Of a DNA stretch of 64,000 bases, positions 9,222 through 17,274 are shown piece by piece. The notes beneath the pieces were generated by a model, which made no database searches, was not told the DNA's origin, and worked only from the letters and a program-made list of their open reading frames with translations. A program made the position numbers and the translations under genes. The DNA is from Halopenitus salinus (lineage in GTDB: Archaea > Halobacteriota > Halobacteria > Halobacteriales > Haloferacaceae), in assembly GCF_042662125.1 (NCBI RefSeq), contig NZ_JBHSXL010000001.1:1-64000 (forward strand), written 5' to 3'. Numbering within the stretch: the stretch's first letter is position 1; each line of letters begins with the position of its first letter.

Positions 9222-9913
9222 GCCTCGGCGAACGCGAAGACGAGCTGCTGGACACCCTGGAGACAGTCAATGACGCCGAATTGCCGTACGTCCTGGTCGG
9301 CGGATGGGCGATAGCGGCGTTCAATCAGCGCTTCACCACGGACGTCGACGTCGTCATTCCGGCGCAAGCGATCGACGACTACGCTGAACTCCTCGCTGAC
9401 CGGGGCTACGAGAAAATTGCCGACGTCGAACGAAACGATCTCTACGAGGGCCGTACCGTCCGGTTTGAGAAGGACATCGGCAACCCGGTTCGATTTGATG
9501 CCATGGTCGACGTGTTGGGTTGTCGACAGACGGCGGCCGAGTGGTCGTATCGCTATCTGGTACAGCACTCCGTCGCGGAGGAGCTGCGAACCGTTCGACC
9601 GATAACGGCCAGGATCCCGGAGCGAGAACTGTTGTTTGCCGTGAAACTCCACAGCGGCCGCAAGGCGGATTCCCGGGATTTGGTGGCGCTCGCCGCAGGA
9701 GTGGATTTCGATCGAATCGCGACCCACCTCCATCGCGGCGATCTCGAAAAACTCGTGGGTCGTATCGATACCGTGCTTGAACGACTCACCTCGGAGGGGT
9801 TCGCGGATGCGTTTAAGGGGGTCTTCGAACAAGGGACTACCCCGGAGCAGGACGTCGAGACGGTCGTCCAATTCCTGGATGACCAACGGCGTCACCTTGA
9901 TGCCGACGCGTGA
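9218..9913 (+). CDS. Nucleotidyltransferase, AbiEii/MenA-like candidate toxin
   Basis: This 231-residue protein carries the nucleotidyltransferase signature: VGGWAIAAF at residues 27-35 followed by TDVDVVI, with Asp42 and Asp44 as predicted metal ligands. A third acidic position may be Asp94 or Asp98 in VRFDAMVD. AbiEii and MenA enzymes of this fold transfer nucleotides to tRNA or other acceptors and act as toxins. Other members modify small molecules such as antibiotics, which remains possible. It overlaps the preceding winged-helix gene by four bases. The pair sits in an accessory region between two copies of the origin-flanking repeat, consistent with mobile cargo. Confidence 0.75.
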   Translation: MSLGEREDELLDTLETVNDAELPYVLVGGWAIAAFNQRFTTDVDVVIPAQAIDDYAELLADRGYEKIADVERNDLYEGRTVRFEKDIGNPVRFDAMVDVLGCRQTAAEWSYRYLVQHSVAEELRTVRPITARIPERELLFAVKLHSGRKADSRDLVALAAGVDFDRIATHLHRGDLEKLVGRIDTVLERLTSEGFADAFKGVFEQGTTPEQDVETVVQFLDDQRRHLDADA

Positions 9914-9942
9914 GACAGCTCACCCCTCGAGCACGTGGATGA

Positions 9943-10062
9943 TCTCTCGGGCCGACAGACCCGATCGAGTCGATCACAGAGCACCTCGGAGTCATCACCG
10001 GGGTTCGTGGCGACCTCACGCACGAGGAGACGAAGACGGTCATCGACGTCGAGCAATACTGA
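9943..10062 (+). pseudogene. C-terminal gene relic
   Basis: A 39-codon open frame with no start codon ends in TGA at 10060-10062. Its translation contains DPIESITEHLGVITGVRGD and ends DVEQY, with the residue mix of a real halophilic protein rather than of random GC-rich DNA. It is followed directly by a copy of the origin-flanking repeat. I read it as the tail of a truncated gene and cannot name the family. Confidence 0.4.
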
Positions 10063-10065
10063 CCG

Positions 10066-10152
10066 GAATGCACTCGACACGGTGGGGGCAGGAACCGAAC
10101 GACGACTGTACTCGGTGACCCGAACACCCGACTGAGTGGATCCCCGTCACCA
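10066..10152. repeat. Second copy of origin-flanking repeat
   Basis: TGCACTCGACACGGTGGGG at 10069-10087 matches the origin box. Downstream, CGACTGTACTCGG, CCGAACA and GTGGATCCCCGTCAC match the order and spacing of 7441-7490 with scattered changes. It lies just upstream of the zinc dehydrogenase gene and may still bind Orc1, or it may be only a scar. Confidence 0.6.
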
Positions 10153-10200
10153 AATCCCATGATCGGATTCATTATGGGAGCGGTTCCCGATGGATGAACG

Positions 10201-11232
10201 ATGCAAGCCGCGGTACTCGAGGACGAACGGACGGTACGGATCGAAACGCGGGACGGACCGACGCCGGCGGCCGATGCGGTGGTGGTCCGAATCGAACACG
10301 TCGGAATCTGTGGGTCCGACATGCACTACTACGAACATGGCCACAACGGGGACAACGAGCTGGACGTGCCCACGATCATGGGGCACGAATCCGCCGGCAC
10401 GATCGTCGAGACGGGCGCGGACGTCACCGGATCGTCGGTCGGCGATCGAGTGGCCCTGGAACCGGGCGTTCCATGCGGATCGTGTCGATACTGTGATATC
10501 GACGAGTACAACCTCTGTGAGGACGTGCGGTTCATGGCCTCGCCGCCCGACGACGGCGCGCTGGTCGAGTACGTCGCGTGGCCCGCCCAACGGACGTATT
10601 CGCTCCCGGAGTCCGTCTCGACGCGTGCCGGGGCGCTCTGCGAGCCGCTGAGCGTGGCGATCCACGCGAACCGTCGGGGAAACGTCGGCTCGGGTGACAC
10701 CGTCCTCGTGACCGGATGCGGCCCGATCGGGCTGTTGTGCATGGACGCCGCGTACGCCGCGGGGGCCGAGGACGTGATCGTCGCCGACATCGTCGAGCGA
10801 AAGCTCGAACTGGCGACCGAACGGGGAGCAGCACACGCGATCCGAACGGACGAGCGATCGCTGGTCGATGCCGTCGACGAGCTCACCGACGGTGGCGTCG
10901 ACGTCGTCCTGGAGTGTTCGGGCGCGGAGGCGGTGATCGACCGGACGGTCGAGAGCGTCCGCAAGGGCGGCCAGGTGGTCTTCGTCGGCCTCCCGCAGGA
11001 TCCGGAACTACCGACGGACGTCTTCGGTCTCATCGACAACGAGCTGGACATCAGCGGCTCGTTCCGCTTCCGAAACACGTATGCGGAGGCCATCGAGCTG
11101 CTGGCGTCGGGAGCGGTCGAGGTCGAATCGCTCGTCGACTTCGAGCTGCCCCTCGTGGACACCGGACGTGCGTTCGAGCGGGCCGCGGATCCCGAGGTGG
11201 TCAAGGGAATGATCGCGGTGAACGGGACGTGA
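10201..11232 (+). CDS. Zinc-dependent polyol (sorbitol/xylitol-type) dehydrogenase
   Basis: This 343-residue medium-chain dehydrogenase would oxidise a secondary hydroxyl of a polyol or sugar alcohol with NAD(P)+. Catalytic zinc ligands are Cys37 (GICGSDMHYYEHG), His62 and Glu63 (GHESAG). The structural zinc is held by Cys92, Cys95, Cys98 and Cys106 (PCGSCRYC...NLC). A Rossmann motif VTGCGPIGL lies near residue 170. GICGSDMHYYEHG is typical of L-iditol/sorbitol dehydrogenases, but the exact substrate cannot be read from sequence. The gene stands alone between two copies of the origin-flanking repeat, so it may have arrived as cargo. Confidence 0.85.
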   Translation: MQAAVLEDERTVRIETRDGPTPAADAVVVRIEHVGICGSDMHYYEHGHNGDNELDVPTIMGHESAGTIVETGADVTGSSVGDRVALEPGVPCGSCRYCDIDEYNLCEDVRFMASPPDDGALVEYVAWPAQRTYSLPESVSTRAGALCEPLSVAIHANRRGNVGSGDTVLVTGCGPIGLLCMDAAYAAGAEDVIVADIVERKLELATERGAAHAIRTDERSLVDAVDELTDGGVDVVLECSGAEAVIDRTVESVRKGGQVVFVGLPQDPELPTDVFGLIDNELDISGSFRFRNTYAEAIELLASGAVEVESLVDFELPLVDTGRAFERAADPEVVKGMIAVNGT

Positions 11233-11401
11233 GCCCGCGATGGACACGGTCGCACGATCGATGCGGATTCGATCGGAATCCTACTCGAGTGAGCCCCGCA
11301 GCTGGGCAACGTAGGGGCTGTCCTCCCAGCTCCGATGCGGAGTGATCGTTGCCAACAGCGTTCGACAAGCAATGAAAAAAGCGTGTCGCCAAAGATCCGG
11401 G

Positions 11402-11503
11402 CTACGGTGGGCCCTCCGCGTCGTTGATCCCCGCAAACGTTTCGTGGGTGGAGGCGTATCGCCACCGCTGGAGGATCGCTCGAGCCGGCCTTCCGTCGTC
11501 AAG
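11402..11503 (-). pseudogene. C-terminal gene relic
   Basis: A minus-strand frame without a start ends in TAG at 11404-11402 and encodes a tail that includes AILQRWRYAST and HETFAGINDAEGPP. This looks like a genuine protein end and is cut off near a copy of the origin-flanking repeat at 11503. A second frame ending at 11281 with SWEDSPYVAQLRGSLE may be a piece of another relic. I do not recognise either family. The rest of 11233-11604 shows no intact gene. Confidence 0.35.
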
Positions 11504-11570
11504 AACACTTGAGGCGGTGGGGTCTCCCTCGCTCACCCACTCGCCCGTCGATCACGAACCGTTTTGTGCC
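11503..11570. repeat. Third copy of origin-flanking repeat
   Basis: GAACACTTGAGGCGGTGGGG at 11503-11522 is a diverged origin box. It is followed by CTCACCC and GAACCGTTTTGTG (11556-11568), the same order as at 7461-7516 after orc1. Because the match extends past the box, it is a copied segment rather than an independent binding site. Confidence 0.6.
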
Positions 11571-11604
11571 TCGACCGAACGACCCCCTGTATGGTGGACG
11601 TCCC

Positions 11605-12018
11605 GTGAGTCGACTGCGGATCCCCTTGCTTCCGGACCGACTCCGCCTCGCCGGCGTCGTGATCGTCGCGAGCGTGATCGGGTACTACTCCGTGTTCGCC
11701 CCGCCTGGATCCGGTGCGATCGAGATGGGGCCGTTCGGCATGCTCCCGTACTCGACGTGGCTTCACCTCATGGCGTACACGGGCCTCGGCGGCTCGATCG
11801 GGTACGCGCTCTACGGCCGATCGGCGTCGATCGCGACCCAAAACGTCACCACGTTCCTCGCGACGTGGGGCTACGGGATCGCGATCGAAGTGGTCCAGCG
11901 ACCCCTGCCCGACCGCACGTTCGCGGTCGTGGACATGGCCGTGAACGCGCTCGGCGCCGCGCTCGCGGTCGGCGTGTGGCTCCTTCTCCACCGATACGTC
12001 GACCTCCACGAGGTGTGA
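11605..12018 (+). CDS. VanZ-like small membrane protein
   Basis: This 137-residue protein has four predicted membrane segments: an N-terminal LAGVVIVASVIGYY, a second around WLHLMAYTGLGGSIGYAL, a third around FLATWGYGIAIEVVQ and a C-terminal NALGAALAVGVWLLL. The layout and the motif GIAIEVVQ...DRTFAVVDMAVNALGA match the VanZ family, whose function in archaea is unknown. I chose the GTG at 11605 because everything upstream in frame lies in the repeat at 11503-11570 and is not membrane-like. Confidence 0.75.
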   Translation: MSRLRIPLLPDRLRLAGVVIVASVIGYYSVFAPPGSGAIEMGPFGMLPYSTWLHLMAYTGLGGSIGYALYGRSASIATQNVTTFLATWGYGIAIEVVQRPLPDRTFAVVDMAVNALGAALAVGVWLLLHRYVDLHEV

Positions 12019-12132
12019 GCGCCTGCACACGACGGAGTTCCGATCCGACCGAATCCGGTCCGGTCGGGGTGGCGCCGTCGTCTTTGATCTCCTCCTGCGC
12101 CTGAAGACGCAAGTATACGGTCGGACGATGCG

Positions 12133-13317
12133 TCAAAACGGCGCTTCCGGCTCGCTGCTCGCGGCGTCGTCGGGCTCGTCCGTCGCGGCCTTCGCGATCA
12201 GCACCCTGAACTCGCCGGCGTCACGCTTGCGGTACTCCCACCGGAACGCCGGGCCGGCTTCGGCCTCGAACTGGTGGTACAGCGGCTTGGGGTCGTGGTC
12301 GTTGACCAGCACGAACCCCGTTCCCGTCTCCAACTCGTCGTAGGCGTCGAAGATCTGCTCGTGGCGTTGCGCCGGGGGGAGATCCCTGACGTCGAACTCT
12401 TTGATCACGTCGAGCGCCTCCTCGTCGGTTGGTGAGGTCGTCGTCTGGGTCGCGTCGCCGTCGCGATCGTCTCCATCGTCGTCGCCGCGATGTTCGTCAC
12501 GGTCGCCGCCGTGGCGGTCATCGCCGGTTCGGCCGTCGACGTCGTGGCCACCGACACCGGGGGACTTCGTGATCTGGACGCGACAGCGTCCGGGTTCGGA
12601 CTCCACGACCTCCCAAGAGAACGAGTCGCCGTACTGCCGTTCGAACTCCCGATGGAGGGGACGCGGTTCGTGGGCAGCGACGATCTCCATGATTCCTCCC
12701 TCGGGGATCATGCCGTAGCGGTGGTGGATCGTGGGATGGCGTTCCTGTTTGGGGATCTCGCGGACGTCGTACCGGGTGATGACGTCGTCGGTGGCGGCCC
12801 CTCTGTTGGCCTCCTCGGAGCCGACGTCCTCAGAGCCGACGCCCTTGGAGTCGGCGTTCCTGCGTATCTCGACGCGCCACTCACCCGCGTCACGGCTCGC
12901 GTACTCCCAGTCGATCACGTCGCCATGCATCGATCGAAGCTCGTGGTACAGCGGCTTCGGGTCGTGGTCGTTGACCAGCACGAATTCCTCGCCCGCGGGC
13001 AACTCCTCGAAGAGATCGAGGAGGACCTCGTGTCGCCGCTGGGGCGTCAGATCGCGGACGTCGATCGTCGCGAGCGCGTCATCCGCGAGCGGCTCCCCGA
13101 CGGTCACGTCGAGTTCGCGAGGCTCCGTATCGGGATCCGCGTGCTCCCAGGCCAGCCTGCGGTCACGCTCGATCTGATAGCGGACCAGGTGGACGTCGAC
13201 GTCCCCGTCGGCCGTGATCGCGAGCGTGTCGCCGGGATCGGCCCCGTCGATCGCATCGAAGAGGCTCTCACGGCGGTCCGATTCCCCGTCGTCTCGCAGA
13301 TCGATGTCCGTCGCCAT
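12133..13317 (-). CDS. Triple DUF2249 domain protein
   Basis: This 394-residue protein contains three DUF2249 domains joined by acidic linkers. Each has a DVRDL-like start, a helix after an RH or ERH pair, and a core such as VLVNDHDPKPLYH. The first and third domains keep HDPKPLYH; the middle one has HEPRPLHREF. A degenerate N-terminal part (residues 10-80) may be a fourth, eroded unit. The linker before the last domain is a run of Asp/Gly/Arg/His. DUF2249 proteins are often found with denitrification and redox genes and may bind a small ligand, but their function is unknown. I set the start at 13317 (MATDIDLRDDGESDRR); residues further upstream look non-coding. Confidence 0.85.
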   Translation of the reverse strand: MATDIDLRDDGESDRRESLFDAIDGADPGDTLAITADGDVDVHLVRYQIERDRRLAWEHADPDTEPRELDVTVGEPLADDALATIDVRDLTPQRRHEVLLDLFEELPAGEEFVLVNDHDPKPLYHELRSMHGDVIDWEYASRDAGEWRVEIRRNADSKGVGSEDVGSEEANRGAATDDVITRYDVREIPKQERHPTIHHRYGMIPEGGIMEIVAAHEPRPLHREFERQYGDSFSWEVVESEPGRCRVQITKSPGVGGHDVDGRTGDDRHGGDRDEHRGDDDGDDRDGDATQTTTSPTDEEALDVIKEFDVRDLPPAQRHEQIFDAYDELETGTGFVLVNDHDPKPLYHQFEAEAGPAFRWEYRKRDAGEFRVLIAKAATDEPDDAASSEPEAPF

Positions 13318-13506
13318 CCCGCGGGAGTTCCCGCCGTGAACAAATGGGGTTTGGGACGAAGCGATTCGGGGTGGGGATCGGGAGGGTGGAACCGTGCATC
13401 GACCGGGACGTGAAACGTCCCCATCGATCGGGTACCCGCGAGGCGACGTTCGGCGGCGAATACGTTCGCACGCGCCCATTTGGGAACCGAAGACATAGGA
13501 CGCCCA

Positions 13507-13818
13507 ATGAGCGAGCGAAAGGCCGAACTTCGCCAGCTATCGAGCGAGCTTCGAGAACACGAGGCGATCGCCGACGCGTTTCCGGCGCGGAGTTTCGCCG
13601 ACCGGCTCGTGATCGTTGACGTCGGCGACGAGCCGGCCGACACCGACGCGACGGTCCCGGACGGCGTGGTGGATCGCCTCGGGGATCACGACCTCCGTGC
13701 AGCCGAGGAGGTCTACGGCGACGACGGGGGAAGCACGTTCGCCGGCGACATCGGGGACGCGACCCGCCATCACTTCGTCGACGTGCGGCAGGAGGATTCA
13801 CGCCAGTTCGAGGGGTGA
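13507..13818 (+). CDS. Conserved haloarchaeal hypothetical protein (103 residues)
   Basis: The protein begins MSERKAELRQLSSELREHEA and continues with a compact acidic alpha/beta sequence (FADRLVIVDVGDEPADTDAT) ending DVRQEDSRQFEG. I do not recognise a named domain. Haloarchaeal codon use and an acidic composition support a real gene. It is divergent from the DUF2249 gene and faces tRNA-Thr. I took the ATG at 13507 rather than the ATG 27 bases upstream because the extra residues look non-conserved. Confidence 0.65.
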   Translation: MSERKAELRQLSSELREHEAIADAFPARSFADRLVIVDVGDEPADTDATVPDGVVDRLGDHDLRAAEEVYGDDGGSTFAGDIGDATRHHFVDVRQEDSRQFEG

Positions 13819-13955
13819 TTTCCGCTTCTCGCGTCGATCACGGCCGACGTTCCGAGAGGATCCAGGGAAGAGATCGTGGACCACGGTCGGAGCAAAGCTC
13901 CTCCCTGATCCAAATTCCTCTCTCGGCTGTCAGCCTCACTACGTTCGGCAGGAAA

Positions 13956-14027
13956 GCCGGAGGAGGGATTTGAACCCTCGACCTATTCCTTACGAAGGAA
14001 TCGCTCTGCCAGCTGAGCTACTCCGGC
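13956..14027 (-). tRNA. tRNA-Thr (CGU anticodon)
   Basis: The reverse strand folds as a 72-nt cloverleaf. The acceptor stem is GCCGGAG/CTCCGGC, the D arm contains AGCTGGCAGA, the anticodon stem-loop is ATTCC-TTCGTAA-GGAAT with CGT at positions 34-36, and the T arm is GAGGG-TTCAAAT-CCCTC. The CGU anticodon reads ACG threonine codons, which are abundant in GC-rich haloarchaea. No intron and no encoded CCA are visible. Confidence 0.93.
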
Positions 14028-14144
14028 GCGTCCGGTTTCGTCTACCCGGATGAGTAAAATAAGCCTTCCGAAACCCCGATACGACGCCGCGGGCCACCAC
14101 GTCACACGGGCGGTGGGACCGCTCCCTCGTCACCCAGTTACACC

Positions 14145-15134
14145 TCACCGACGCGTCAGCCGAACGTCCAGACAAACGTTGTACTCGTGGGGCGCGTAGG
14201 ATCGAACGACGTGTTCGGTCTCGACGGTCACGTCGTAGTCGTCGCCGGCGGCCTCGTTGATCGCCGCGCGGCCGGGGCCGAAGGGGTCGTCCTCGTGTTG
14301 GATGTCGTAGTAGTGGATCAGACAGTCGTCGCCGGCGAGCGCGACCGCAGTCTCGAGGAACTCGTCAGCGGAGTGAGGCAGGTTCATCACGATCCGGTCG
14401 GCCCAGCCGGTCCAGTCGGCCGCGATCTCGCGAACGTCGCCGTGGATCGGGGTGATACGGTCCTCGACGCCGTTTCGCTCCGCGTTCTCGCGGAGGTACG
14501 CGATCGCGCGTTCGTTCAGATCGCAGGCGACCACTTCGGCGCCGCGTGCGGCCATCGGGACCGCGTAGGGGCCGACGCCCGCGAACATGTCGAAGGCGCG
14601 TTCGTCCGCCTCGACCTGTTCCGCCACGCGGTGGCGCTCGGTCGCGAGCCGCGGCGAGAAGTACACCTCGGCGATGTCGAGCGCGAACTCGTGGCCGTAC
14701 TCGCGGTGGACCGTCTCGGTGCCGTCGCCGGCGAGGACGTCCCAGCGACGGACGCGAAGCTCGCCCTCGATCGGGGAGGCCCGGTTCACGACCGTCTCGC
14801 AGGGAACGTCGGAGTCCATCACGGCGCGTGCGATCCCGGCGGCGCGCTCCGGATCGTCCTCGTCGAGGATCACGACCTCGCCGAGCCGCTCGATCGAGGG
14901 CTCGAAGTCCAGGAGGTCCGCGGGCGTGGTCGGGGTCTCGCGCCGATCGGGGTCGCGATCGACGACGGAACCACGAAGCGACGGCGGAACGTCCTCGCGG
15001 GCAGTGACCGGCAGGTAGATCCGACCGTCCTCGACGGCGATCTCGTACTCGCCGGCGAGCGCCCCCGCCTCGGCCAGCCGGCGGCGGACCTCCTCGCCAC
15101 GCTCCCGCTCGACGGCGACGCAGGGGACGGTCAT
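14145..15134 (-). CDS. trm5: tRNA (guanine37-N1)-methyltransferase Trm5
   Basis: This 329-residue enzyme methylates G37 of tRNA using S-adenosylmethionine, which prevents frameshifting. It has an N-terminal domain (MTVPCVAVERERGEEVRRRL), the conserved middle EYGHEFALDIAEVYFSPRLA, the SAM-binding motif DMFAGVGPYAVPMA, an acidic ribose-binding CDLNERA, and the catalytic NLPHSADEFL. Length and motif order fit archaeal Trm5. The ATG at 15134 is used because upstream sequence is not conserved-looking. It lies next to tRNA-Thr on the same strand, about 120 bases away. Confidence 0.92.
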   Translation of the reverse strand: MTVPCVAVERERGEEVRRRLAEAGALAGEYEIAVEDGRIYLPVTAREDVPPSLRGSVVDRDPDRRETPTTPADLLDFEPSIERLGEVVILDEDDPERAAGIARAVMDSDVPCETVVNRASPIEGELRVRRWDVLAGDGTETVHREYGHEFALDIAEVYFSPRLATERHRVAEQVEADERAFDMFAGVGPYAVPMAARGAEVVACDLNERAIAYLRENAERNGVEDRITPIHGDVREIAADWTGWADRIVMNLPHSADEFLETAVALAGDDCLIHYYDIQHEDDPFGPGRAAINEAAGDDYDVTVETEHVVRSYAPHEYNVCLDVRLTRR

Positions 15135-15287
15135 CGTCGGAGGAACGCGGGCGGACCAATAAGGGGTGACGGTTCGCGGTCCGTCGACACGGTTCCCGAC
15201 GCGGACGCCGGATCGATCACCGAGGGGTTCCCACGGCGGATCCATGATCATCGGGACGCCGCCATCGTCGAGTTTTTCACGGCAGCC

Positions 15288-16064
15288 GTGCTCACACGGA
15301 GCGTGAACGGGCCGATCACCCTCCTCGCCGGCGTGGTCTTCGGGCTGGCGCTGGCCGCGCCGCCGGGACCGATGAACGCGATCATCGCGGAGGAAGCCGC
15401 CTGGCGTGGCTGGAACGCGGGCTTCAAGGCTGGCCTCGGGGCCGCCAGCGCCGACGCGGTCTTCTTCGTCCTCGCGTACCTCGGCGTCGTCTCGGTCGTC
15501 GAGTCGCTGCCGACGTTGCGGGCGACGATGGTGGGCGTGGGCGGGGTCTTGATGCTGTATTTCGCCTACGGGGCCGCGAACGGCGTGCGCGCGTCGTTTC
15601 GACCCGGCGGCAGTCGCCCCGGAAGCAACTCCTCCGAGAGCGGGGGCGAGACCGACGGCAACGACGCCGGCGAGGGAGCGATCGCGGAGCGGACGGGCGG
15701 CAAGGGGTTCCGGAAGGCGTTCGTGCTCGCGTTGAGCAACCCCTACCAGGTCCTCTTTTGGCTCACCGTCGGCGTCGGACTGCTCCGGCCGGGAACCCTC
15801 GACGTCCTCTCGTGGGTCCCGGTCGTCGGCGGGGACCTGTCCGGCACGTTCGTCGTTGCGACCGGATCGCCCGCGCTCGTCGTCGGCTTCTTCGCGGGGA
15901 TCGGCGCGTGGATCACGGGCTTTCCGGCGTCGATCGTGTTCGCCGAGCGCCGGATCGAGCGGCTGGCGCCGATCGTCGCGGTCGGCTCCGCGGCCGTCTT
16001 GGCCGGGTTCGGCGTCTACTTCCTCTATGACGCGGGGTCGTTTTTCGCCGGCGTCGTCGGATGA
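15288..16064 (+). CDS. LysE/RhtB family amino-acid exporter
   Basis: This membrane protein of about 258 residues belongs to the LysE family of amino-acid exporters. The N-terminal segment has the diagnostic PPGPMNAIIAEEA, followed by GWNAGFKAGLGAASADAVFF. A hydrophilic Ser/Gly/Asp loop after residue 100 separates three N-terminal from about three C-terminal helices, with LSNPYQVLFWLTVG starting the second half. No in-frame ATG precedes the conserved part, so the start is GTG at 15288 or GTG at 15303. The substrate is unknown. It is divergent from trm5 and precedes egsA on the same strand. Confidence 0.85.
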   Translation: MLTRSVNGPITLLAGVVFGLALAAPPGPMNAIIAEEAAWRGWNAGFKAGLGAASADAVFFVLAYLGVVSVVESLPTLRATMVGVGGVLMLYFAYGAANGVRASFRPGGSRPGSNSSESGGETDGNDAGEGAIAERTGGKGFRKAFVLALSNPYQVLFWLTVGVGLLRPGTLDVLSWVPVVGGDLSGTFVVATGSPALVVGFFAGIGAWITGFPASIVFAERRIERLAPIVAVGSAAVLAGFGVYFLYDAGSFFAGVVG

Positions 16065-16127
16065 ACCGTCGGAGACACGCCGCATCGAAGCGGTAACACC
16101 TTTTTGTCTCGCCGGTGAGGTCCGTCC

Positions 16128-17174
16128 ATGTTCGAGAAGTCGACGTGGATCAAGCTGCCCCGGAGCGTGCTGCTCGGCCACGGAGTCCTCGAGGATCTGG
16201 GGGCCGCCGTCGACGACCTGTATCTCCCCGGGCGGCCGCTCGTGGTGACGAGCCCCACGCCGAACGAGTTGGCCGGCGACCGCGTTCGCGCGCAGTTCGA
16301 CGACCCGGCGACGACCGTGGTCGAGGAGGCCTCCTTCGAGGCGGTCGAGAACGTGATCGAGGTGGCGGAGGAGGTCGACCCGACGTTCCTGCTCGCCCTC
16401 GGCGGCGGCAAGCCGATCGACACGGCCAAGATGGCCGCGGAGCACCTCGGCATCGGCTTCGTCTCGGTGCCGACGGCGGCCTCCCACGACGGTATCGTCT
16501 CCGGACGCTCGTCGATCCCCGAGGGCGACACTCGCCACTCCGTGGCCGCCGACCCGCCGCTCGCGGTGATCGCGGACACGGAGCTGCTCGCGGACGCGCC
16601 CTGGGAGCTCACGACCGCGGGCTGTGCGGACATCATCTCGAACTACACCGCCGTCAAGGACTGGCGGCTCGCACGGCGGCTCCGCAACGTCGAGTACTCC
16701 GAGTACGCCGGCGCGCTCTCGGAGATGACGGCGGAGCTGCTCGTCGCCAACGCCGACTCGATCAAGCCGGGCCTCGAGGAGTCGTCGTGGATCGTCGCGA
16801 AGGCGCTCGTCTCCTCGGGCGTCGCCATGTCCATCGCCGGCTCCTCGCGTCCGGCCTCGGGCGCCGAACACCTCATCTCCCACCAGCTCGACCGCGTCGC
16901 GCCCGGGAAGGCGCTCCACGGCCACCAGGCCGGCGTGGCGTCGATACTCACGGAGTACCTCCACGGCGGCGAGGAGGGCGAGTGGCGCTCGATCCGCGAC
17001 GCGCTCGCGAGCATCGACGCCCCGACGACCGCGGAGGAACTGGGGGTGACTGACGCGGAGTTCATCGAGGCGGTGACCACCGCCCACGAGATCCGGGACC
17101 GGTACACGATCCTCTCGGGCGGCGTCACGGAGGAGGCCGCGATCGAGGTGGCCACGGCGACCGGGATAATCTGA
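16128..17174 (+). CDS. egsA: sn-Glycerol-1-phosphate dehydrogenase
   Basis: This 348-residue enzyme reduces dihydroxyacetone phosphate to sn-glycerol-1-phosphate, the backbone with archaeal stereochemistry for membrane ether lipids. It shows the NAD(P)-binding LALGGGKPIDTAK, FVSVPTAASHDGIVSGRSS, and metal-binding residues in the stretch SGAEHLISHQLD and GHQAGVAS (His ligands). Length and motif order match archaeal EgsA. The start ATG at 16128 follows a T-rich element (ACACCTTTTTGTC) about 30 bases upstream. It is an essential housekeeping gene, so this part of the window belongs to the core chromosome. Confidence 0.95.
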   Translation: MFEKSTWIKLPRSVLLGHGVLEDLGAAVDDLYLPGRPLVVTSPTPNELAGDRVRAQFDDPATTVVEEASFEAVENVIEVAEEVDPTFLLALGGGKPIDTAKMAAEHLGIGFVSVPTAASHDGIVSGRSSIPEGDTRHSVAADPPLAVIADTELLADAPWELTTAGCADIISNYTAVKDWRLARRLRNVEYSEYAGALSEMTAELLVANADSIKPGLEESSWIVAKALVSSGVAMSIAGSSRPASGAEHLISHQLDRVAPGKALHGHQAGVASILTEYLHGGEEGEWRSIRDALASIDAPTTAEELGVTDAEFIEAVTTAHEIRDRYTILSGGVTEEAAIEVATATGII

Positions 17175-17274
17175 GGTGTCAAAGCGACCGGGATCGTCCG
17201 AGGTGTCCGAGGGACCGATCGAATCCCGATCCGCGACCCAAAGACGCATTACCGCGCCGCGTCGATCGATCGAC

